Translations under genes and position numbers: made by a program
In this document: piece after piece, positions 41,194 through 46,575 of the stretch
Numbering within the stretch: position 1 is the first letter of the stretch
Layout of the letters: each line of letters starts with the position of its first letter
NCBI GenBank assembly: GCA_003161555.1
Contig: PMOG01000223.1
Location: 1 to 46,575, forward strand
Direction of reading: 5' to 3'
Source: Vulcanimicrobiota bacterium
GTDB lineage: Bacteria; Vulcanimicrobiota; Vulcanimicrobiia; Vulcanimicrobiales; Vulcanimicrobiaceae
Length of the DNA stretch: 46,575 nucleotides
Notes under the pieces: model-generated
Told to the model about the DNA's origin: nothing
The model's input: the letters and a program-made list of their open reading frames with translations, nothing else
Databases searched by the model: none

Positions 41194-43917
41194 ATGCGGG
41201 TGTGGGCGCTCTTCGCAACCTTGCTCGTCGGCTGGCTCGCTCTGGGCGATCGCGCCACCGAAGCGATGCGCGGCAGCCTGCCGCGGGCCGCATGCCCGAA
41301 CGCCGCGCCGGTCCCTGCCGACCTGCGCTTGCCCGCGCGCGTTCCGCCGGGCGAGCCGGTCGCGATCGAAGTGCGGCTGCTGCGTTTCCTGTCGTCCTAT
41401 GCCTACCGCGACTTGGGCTGGTGCGTCGACAAAACGGTGCGCGACACCGGACCGTACCTCGACCACGTCATGTACGGGACGCACACCGCCGTGCGCATCT
41501 ACTACTCGCCCGAGATGATGGCGTGGCTGCGCGGCGGGCGGCGCGGCGTGCCGGCCGACGGCGCGGTCATCATCAAGGAGCAGTACGGCGCGAAGCCGGC
41601 GGCGGCATTCGCCGGAGCGGGCGACGCGACGCTGCGGCCGACCGACTGGACGATCATGATCCGGCGTTCGTCGGCGTCACGCGACGGGTGGTTCTGGGCC
41701 GAAGTCTGGACGACGATGTTCGGCACCGAGCCGCCGGCGACGACGGTCGCGTATCCGAACGCCGGCTTCGGATTGTACTGCCTGCGCTGCCACGCGTCGG
41801 CCGCACGGTCGATGACCTTTTCGGCGCTCGAAAACGTGCGCGGGTTTCCCGGCGAGCCGCTGCACTACCGGATCGATGACTCCTGGCGCTTTCCGCTGCC
41901 GACGCCGGCACCGTGCGTCGAGCACGACGAACACCAGAAGAACCGCGCGCTGGCGTCCCTGGGCGCGCGCTGTGCGCCCGTCAAGCCGCAGCCGCTCGCC
42001 GTGCAGACGTTCCCGCCGGAGTCGCTCGACACCAATCTCGCGGCGGCGCATGGCACGACCGCGTTTCTGACCTCGGCGCAGTGCATGGGCTGCCACAGTG
42101 CGGCCGCGGGCGCGCCGTTCGGGCCGACGATGTGGGTAACGCCGGCGCCCGCCGCCGCTCGTCAAGCCGGACTCAACGTGTCGGAATACGGTGAATGGCG
42201 CTGGTCGCCGATGGGACTCGCCGGACGCGACCCGGTCTTCTACGCGCAGCTCCAAAGCGAGCTCGGCTACTTGCGCACGTTCAAGCCGGCGCGCGTCGCC
42301 CGACGCCTGGAGACCCAGATCGACAACACCTGCCTGCACTGTCACGGCGCGATGGGTCAGCGCACGCTCGAAGCTCGCCGGCCCAGCGCGCGATTCGATC
42401 CGGCGATCGTCTTCGACGGCGTTGCCTCGCACCCGGATTTCGCGCTCGGGGGCTTGGCGCGCGACGGCGTCAGCTGCACGATCTGCCATCGTGCGGTGGC
42501 GACCACGACCCCGCCCGGAGAAGCGCCGCTCGCGCACTTCCTGGCCACTTCGATCAACGGCGATTTCCGGACCGGACCGCCCGACCGTCTCGACGGCCCG
42601 TTCAAGACGAGCGACGTGGCGGCGCTACCGATGAAGAACGCGCTCGCGATCAAGCCCGCCGGCAGCGACTACGTGCTCTCCTCGCAGCTCTGCGGCAGCT
42701 GCCACACGATCCGCTTGCCGGTCGTCGACGCACCCGCGGGCGCCCCCGCGCACGACATCGAGCAAGCCACCTATGTCGAGTGGCTCAACAGCGCGTACCA
42801 GACCGAGTATCGGCCCGGGCCCAAGAACGCGTCGTGCGTCGCCTGCCATATGCCGGCCGGCATCACCGACCCCGAACGCGGCGTGGCCGTCACCCACCTC
42901 GCGTCGCGCATCGCGCTGGTCCAGGATGACACCTATCCGGCGACCAGCAATGCCGCGCCGGCCGACCAGCTGCACGTCCGCTATCGCGAACGCGGGTACC
43001 GCCGCCACGAGCTGCTCGGCTTGAACGCCTTTCTGCTCGAAACGTTCCGGCAGCATCCCGACGTGCTGGGCGTGCGGACGGCCGACTACATGTCGGGCTC
43101 GACGACCGACCTGACCGACGCGATCGGCCACATCGTGCAGCAGGCGCGCGCGAAGACGGCGCGCGTCGCGGTGCGCGCGCAGGTCGAGGGACGCACGCTG
43201 GCGGCCGAGGTGGAAATCACGAACCTGACCGGACACCGCTTTCCGAGCGGCGTCGGTTTCCGGCGCGCCTTTGTCGAGTTCGCAGCCTACGACGGTGAGG
43301 CCGCGACGCCGTTCTTCATCTCGGGTGCAACCGACCGCCGCGGCCGCCTCGTCGGCGCGGACGGCGTGGTGCTGCCGAGCGAATCGTTCGCGCGGGGTGC
43401 GGACGGACGCGAGCAGTACCAGCCGCACTTCGACCGCGCGCAGCCGGTGACCAGCGCGGCCCAAGTCCAGATCTTCGAAGAGCTGACGCAAGACCGCACG
43501 CGGCACTTCACTACCAGCTTCATCCGGCGCGACCACGAGGTCAAAGACAACCGGATTCTGCCGCTGGGATGGCGCCCCGGCGGTCCGGCGCCGGGCGCGA
43601 TCCCACGCGAGTTTCTGCTCGCGACCTATCCGAAGGGGGGCGCTGCGAAAGACCCGGACTATCGCGATGGGAAAGGGCATGCCGTCGTGGCGTACCGCAT
43701 CCTCATTCCTGCGGGTATCGACCCTGCGCGCGTCCGCGTGAAAGCGACGCTCTGGTATCAGTCCTGGGCGCCGTACTTTCTGGCCGCGCGTGCGGCAGCA
43801 CGCGACGACGCGGCAGTGCGGCTCCGCGCGCTGACCGGGAATCTCGACCTCGACGGAACCGAACTCGAGCACTGGAAGCTGCGCGTCGGCGGCGCGACCT
43901 GGAGCGCCTCACGATGA
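41194..43917 (+). CDS. Exported six-haem cytochrome c with P460-like N-terminal domain
   Basis: The 907-residue product has a signal peptide (residues 1-20). Residues 45-215 resemble the cytochrome P460 domain: RIYYSPEMMAWLRGG, then ADGAVIIKEQYGA, then DWTIMIRRSSASRDGWFWAE and YCLRCHASAARSMTF. In total six CxxCH motifs lie at residues 196-200, 297-301, 380-384, 428-432, 500-504 and 548-552. A beta-rich C-terminal domain (about 630-900) begins near VEITNLTGHRFPSGVGFRRA, a pattern seen in extracellular multihaem cytochromes. The function is not predictable; P460 enzymes oxidise hydroxylamine, but the crosslinking Lys is not securely identified here. A DUF4239-like gene follows after 13 bp. Confidence 0.85.
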   Translation: MRVWALFATLLVGWLALGDRATEAMRGSLPRAACPNAAPVPADLRLPARVPPGEPVAIEVRLLRFLSSYAYRDLGWCVDKTVRDTGPYLDHVMYGTHTAVRIYYSPEMMAWLRGGRRGVPADGAVIIKEQYGAKPAAAFAGAGDATLRPTDWTIMIRRSSASRDGWFWAEVWTTMFGTEPPATTVAYPNAGFGLYCLRCHASAARSMTFSALENVRGFPGEPLHYRIDDSWRFPLPTPAPCVEHDEHQKNRALASLGARCAPVKPQPLAVQTFPPESLDTNLAAAHGTTAFLTSAQCMGCHSAAAGAPFGPTMWVTPAPAAARQAGLNVSEYGEWRWSPMGLAGRDPVFYAQLQSELGYLRTFKPARVARRLETQIDNTCLHCHGAMGQRTLEARRPSARFDPAIVFDGVASHPDFALGGLARDGVSCTICHRAVATTTPPGEAPLAHFLATSINGDFRTGPPDRLDGPFKTSDVAALPMKNALAIKPAGSDYVLSSQLCGSCHTIRLPVVDAPAGAPAHDIEQATYVEWLNSAYQTEYRPGPKNASCVACHMPAGITDPERGVAVTHLASRIALVQDDTYPATSNAAPADQLHVRYRERGYRRHELLGLNAFLLETFRQHPDVLGVRTADYMSGSTTDLTDAIGHIVQQARAKTARVAVRAQVEGRTLAAEVEITNLTGHRFPSGVGFRRAFVEFAAYDGEAATPFFISGATDRRGRLVGADGVVLPSESFARGADGREQYQPHFDRAQPVTSAAQVQIFEELTQDRTRHFTTSFIRRDHEVKDNRILPLGWRPGGPAPGAIPREFLLATYPKGGAAKDPDYRDGKGHAVVAYRILIPAGIDPARVRVKATLWYQSWAPYFLAARAAARDDAAVRLRALTGNLDLDGTELEHWKLRVGGATWSASR

Positions 43918-43930
43918 CGCGAAACACCCG

Positions 43931-44767
43931 ATGACGTTCTACGAAGTCCCGGCGTTCGTACTCTTGTTCGGCGCGATGGCGGCCGCGGCGGCGATCGCGT
44001 GCGGAGCGCACTTTTTCGTGCGGCGCCGCTTCCGGACGGTAAAGTTCAGCGACAACAATGCCGTCGGCGGGATCGTGCTGGGCGTCGTCGGCGGATTGTT
44101 CGCGATCATGCTGGCGTTCGTGGTCGGGATCGTGTGGCGCGAATACGACGACAGCTCGCAGCGGGTCGCGGGCGAGGTCGCGGCGGCGACGAACGTCTGG
44201 TACGCCGCGTCCGGTTTCCCGCAGCCCGAACGGCGCGACACGCGCGCGATTCTGCTGCGCTACGGCGAGCTGATGGTGCGCGAGGACTGGCCGGCGATGC
44301 GGCACGGGACGCGCAGCCCGCACGCCGTTCCCCTGCTGGCCCAAACCTTCGAAGAGGTCGAGCGCTTTCGTCCGAGCCACTACGGCGAGCAGAACGCGCA
44401 GGCGATGGCGATGCAGCAGCTCGGCGTGATGCAGGAGACGCGCTACCGCCGGCTCGACGACAACGAAAGCGGCCTGACCGCGTTTCAGTGGACGATTCTG
44501 ACGCTCGGAGCCACGCTCGTGATCGGTTTCTGCTTCCTGCTCGGGACGAATAACTTGCGGATCGACCTGCTGATGACCGGCACGGTTGCGGCGATGATCG
44601 CGCTGATCTTCGTCCTGATCTACGAACTCGACTATCCGTTCCGTGGCGGCATCGGCGTGCAAGCCGACCGCTGGGTCGAGTTCATCGCCGACCACAAACT
44701 CGCGCCGCTGCCGTCGCCTTCGCCGGTGGTGCAGCGGCCGGCGCCGCGGCCCGCGCTCAGTCCCTAA
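43931..44767 (+). CDS. DUF4239 (bestrophin-like) membrane protein
   Basis: The 278-residue protein has two N-terminal hydrophobic helices (residues 6-27 and 46-67) and two C-terminal ones (about 187-208 and 213-236), with a soluble middle of about 120 residues. The four-helix plan and motifs such as NNAVGGIVLGVVGGLFAIML and FQWTILTLGATLVIGFCFLL match DUF4239, distantly related to bestrophin ion channels. It may be an anion or small-molecule channel; nothing proves it. It lies 13 bp after the multihaem cytochrome gene, so co-expression is likely. Its 3' end overlaps the convergent UGSC selenoprotein gene by 11 bp. Confidence 0.8.
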   Translation: MTFYEVPAFVLLFGAMAAAAAIACGAHFFVRRRFRTVKFSDNNAVGGIVLGVVGGLFAIMLAFVVGIVWREYDDSSQRVAGEVAAATNVWYAASGFPQPERRDTRAILLRYGELMVREDWPAMRHGTRSPHAVPLLAQTFEEVERFRPSHYGEQNAQAMAMQQLGVMQETRYRRLDDNESGLTAFQWTILTLGATLVIGFCFLLGTNNLRIDLLMTGTVAAMIALIFVLIYELDYPFRGGIGVQADRWVEFIADHKLAPLPSPSPVVQRPAPRPALSP

Positions 44768-45305
44768 GCCAGCGCGCGGCAACCTGCGGTGCGGCTTCGC
44801 GCGCGCGGGCGAGGAGCTGGTCGTTCGAGAGCGTGCTCAGCGGATGCGTGACGACGACCGGCGCGAGCTCGTCCAGACCAAGCGCCGTGCGCCCAACGAG
44901 CGCCTCGTGCTCGAAGACGGTCGTGACGATGACGGCGGTCGGAATCCCCGATTCCTCGAGCCGAACGGCGTCGTACGTACAGCACGACGTGCAGGAGCCT
45001 CAATCACCGATTCCGGTGACGGCGACGTCGTTCTCGGCGGCGATGCGCGCGATCAGCTCGGGTTCGGCCGTGACCGAGAAACCCTCTTTCTTGTAACGGG
45101 TGATCGAGGCGAAGGCGTACTGCTCGCCGAGCAGCGTCATCGTCCGCTCGAGCAGCTTCCAGCCGTTCCACTTCGTGTTGTCGAGAACGCCGACGCGCAA
45201 GCCGTCGAGCGCGGCGACGCGGGACGCCGGCCGGAGCCGTTCGACGTGCACGATCCCGCGCGGATCGTACAACGCGCCCGGACCGGGTTGGAACGCATCT
45301 GACAC
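44757..45305 (-). CDS. UGSC-family selenoprotein (Sec102)
   Basis: The reading frame from GTG 45305 (AGGAG upstream) to TGA 44757-44759 is interrupted only by an in-frame TGA at 45000-45002 and otherwise encodes 182 residues with no shift. The residues around the TGA are V-T-G-I-G-D-Sec-G-S-C-T-S-C-C-T-Y-D, which is the signature of the UGSC family, named for its Sec-Gly-Ser-Cys motif. A Sec/Cys pair spaced like this suggests a thiol-redox centre, as in related GrdB-like reductases; no substrate can be named. The gene is 10 bp after the stop of the uncharacterised partner gene upstream, so they form an operon. Confidence 0.88.
44969..45002 (-). promoter_or_regulatory. UGA-Sec codon and SECIS-like hairpin in the UGSC gene
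   Basis: On the minus strand TGA (45002-45000) is followed after 10 nt by an 8-bp stem, CGTCGTGC (44989-44982) with GTACGACG (44976-44969). The stem has one G-T wobble and closes a TGTAC loop containing GU. Geometry and distance match the hairpin in fdhA (11 nt, 7-bp stem, 5-nt loop), supporting recoding of both UGA codons by SelB. Confidence 0.75.
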
Positions 45306-45315
45306 GAGTGTTCTC

Positions 45316-46437
45316 CTACAGCAGACAGGTGCCGTCGACGCAATTTTCCGCCTCCGGCAGCGTGCTGCCGTCGATTTTGCGCAGGACGGGACTCGTCATT
45401 CGCCCCCAGCCGGGGATGAACGCCGAAAAGCGGCCGGCGGCTCCGCCGGCGACGAAAAGATGAATGTCGTTCGCGTTAGGCACGATCGGGATGCGCGCGC
45501 CGGGGTCGCGCTTGTACCAAGCCGGCAGCGCCTTGTTGTAGACCTTCCCGCCGCCCGCGTAGCGGTCGCCGAAGCTGACCGCCGACCAGGTGTTGCCGGC
45601 GTTGTACCAGAGGTAGTTCTTGACGTCGTTGCGGGTGAATCCGCTGCCGGCAATCGTCGCCGCGTGCTCGGGCGAGATGACGACCGCGCACGAACCGCCG
45701 GCGACGGCATTGTTGTGCGCGATGGTGCTCATCGCCGACACGATGCTGTCGAGCACCCCCTGCGCGTCGTCGGCGACGTGGTTGACGACGCTGTGCGGCG
45801 GTTCGGCGGCGATCACGAACACGCTGCTGTCCTCCGGCGCCAGACCCTGCTCGACGTGATAGGGAGCCCATGGGCTCAGCTCTTCGTTCTCGGCGATGCA
45901 GTAGGTGTATTTTCCCGGGTGCCCGAGGGTGCTCTTGTCGAGATCGCCCGGCGTGCCCCCGCCGACGGTGAGCAAGATCAACCGAATCGCCCGGCCGATC
46001 GTCGCGTTCGCCCGGTTGCCCGGGCCGAAGACGTTATGCCCGGCGTTCATCCCGATCCGTTCGCGAATCGGCCCGTTGACGACCAGCAGCGGCGCGGCCA
46101 TGTGCGTCGTCGCCTGCACGCCGTTGAGGTTGAAGGGTTTGCTGCACAGCGCCAACATCGCGGCTCGCACGACCGGCGCGTACTCTGCTTTGCCGCCGGC
46201 CATGACGAGGTTGATCGCTAAGACTTCGCGCGTCAACGTGCCGCGGCGCGGCGGCACCACCGCTTCGGCGAAGTCCGGCTCGCCGCCGAGTGCCGCGACG
46301 GCCGCGGCGACTTTTTCGGGCGTCGGCGGCACGATCGGCAAGCCGTCACTCCAGGGCTGCTCCGTGTACCACTCGATCGGGTCGAAGTCCGGGCCGGCCG
46401 CGTCCATCGCGACCGCGCCCTCGATGATCGCGCTCAC
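45316..46437 (-). CDS. Conserved protein of unknown function, partner of the UGSC selenoprotein
   Basis: The 373-residue product lacks a signal peptide. It begins with a region containing FDPIEWYTEQPWSDGLPIVP, followed by RGTLTREVLAINLVMAGGKA, AATHMAAPLLVVNGPIR-like and FGPGNRANATIGRAIRLIL segments that look like a conserved core, and ends in NCVDGTCLL, with two cysteines in a C-x4-C arrangement. The C-terminal cysteine pair could be a redox partner for the selenoprotein encoded 10 bp downstream. I do not recognise the family with certainty. The start is GTG 46437, with Met at 46407 as an alternative; the ribosome-binding site is weak. Confidence 0.7.
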   Translation of the reverse strand: MSAIIEGAVAMDAAGPDFDPIEWYTEQPWSDGLPIVPPTPEKVAAAVAALGGEPDFAEAVVPPRRGTLTREVLAINLVMAGGKAEYAPVVRAAMLALCSKPFNLNGVQATTHMAAPLLVVNGPIRERIGMNAGHNVFGPGNRANATIGRAIRLILLTVGGGTPGDLDKSTLGHPGKYTYCIAENEELSPWAPYHVEQGLAPEDSSVFVIAAEPPHSVVNHVADDAQGVLDSIVSAMSTIAHNNAVAGGSCAVVISPEHAATIAGSGFTRNDVKNYLWYNAGNTWSAVSFGDRYAGGGKVYNKALPAWYKRDPGARIPIVPNANDIHLFVAGGAAGRFSAFIPGWGRMTSPVLRKIDGSTLPEAENCVDGTCLL

Positions 46438-46473
46438 CCGACGGGGCTTTCCGGCTGCTCGGGCCGATTCCCA

Positions 46474-46575
46474 TCACTCATCGGCGACCGGATTGCGCAG
46501 CGTCCCCACGCCTTCGACCTCGACCTCGACGATGTCGCCGGGAACGAGGTAGCGCGGCGGATCGAAGCGCGCGCC
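46474..46575 (-). CDS. C-terminus of a fumarylacetoacetate-hydrolase-family protein (partial)
   Basis: The final 33 codons of a minus-strand gene run off the window's right edge. They read G-A-R-F-D-P-P-R-Y-L-V-P-G-D-I-V-E-V-E-V and continue through G-V-G-T-L-R-N-P-V, then TGA at 46474-46476. The P-P-x-Y-L-x-P-G-D-x-V-E-V-E-x-E-G-x-G-x-L-x-N-P-V ending is characteristic of the FAH family (hydrolases, decarboxylases and hydratases of the catechol meta-pathway and related ring-cleavage routes). It lies 36 bp before the partner gene, so the three genes may form one transcript. Confidence 0.8.
   Translation of the reverse strand, partial: GARFDPPRYLVPGDIVEVEVEGVGTLRNPVADE

Noticed and set aside
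44764-45003. Separate 79-residue minus-strand frame (MRLLHV...) after the apparent end of the UGSC gene
   Set aside because: It is Arg-rich and out of frame. The true continuation is the frame through the UGA, which keeps G-S-C-T-S-C and ends at 44757.

Overview
This is a high-GC, gene-dense bacterial chromosome segment of about 46.6 kb. Its cell envelope looks Gram-negative-like: there is a predicted outer-membrane beta-barrel, an RND pump, an EmrAB-type exporter, many signal peptides and several lipoboxes. The organism is respiratory (cytochrome bd oxidase, formate dehydrogenase, several c-type cytochromes) and must decode UGA as selenocysteine, because two genes carry an in-frame UGA followed by a bacterial SECIS-like hairpin. 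Pro/Thr/Ser-rich lipoproteins, Vgb/NHL propellers and solo cytochromes recall under-described phyla such as Eremiobacterota (WPS-2). That placement is a guess; no rRNA or marker gene is present.

Layout. 1-1808: end of a repeat-rich secreted protein, translationally coupled to a small secreted protein, then a polytopic membrane protein. 1809-3800: a patchy accessory zone with two 43-bp copies of the 3' half of a tRNA-Asn gene exactly 750 bp apart, each followed by a terminator and enclosing one SnoaL-like gene. A Cys-rich mini-protein, a small membrane protein and a GNAT acetyltransferase remnant follow. 3815-10802: NHL-type lipoprotein, secreted protein, small conserved protein, NmrA-like oxidoreductase divergent from a LysR regulator, a Pro/Thr-rich lipoprotein and a seven-repeat Vgb-like lipoprotein. 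10827-15153: a solo LuxR-type HTH facing a 919-residue ATPase-LuxR regulator, a serine hydrolase and a small peptide with a double-glycine leader. 15261-19600: a redox cluster with a tri-haem cytochrome c, a soluble CuA-type cupredoxin coupled to a cytochrome-porin fusion resembling Cyc2, and a mono-haem cytochrome c. 19797-25041: purine permease, RND pump, GlcG-like protein.

25220-32732: selenocysteine formate dehydrogenase (catalytic, Fe-S and NrfD-type membrane subunits), facing cydAB. Together these suggest electron flow from formate through quinone to oxygen. 32849-33355: a DUF6582-like domain fused to a histone-H1-like basic tail. 33437-38140: a GGDEF-EAL protein followed by kaiC and kaiB, a clock-type module next to a c-di-GMP enzyme, with kaiCB overlapping by ATGA. 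38153-41112: emrAB-like exporter. 41194-44767: a six-haem cytochrome with a P460-like N-terminal domain, then a DUF4239-like membrane protein. 44757-46575: a UGSC-family selenoprotein, an uncharacterised partner and the end of a fumarylacetoacetate-hydrolase-family gene, all on the minus strand.

The observations most worth following are the c-di-GMP/KaiBC operon, the Cyc2-like cytochrome-porin cluster, the UGSC selenoprotein operon, the P460-multihaem fusion and the tRNA-Asn 3'-end repeats.
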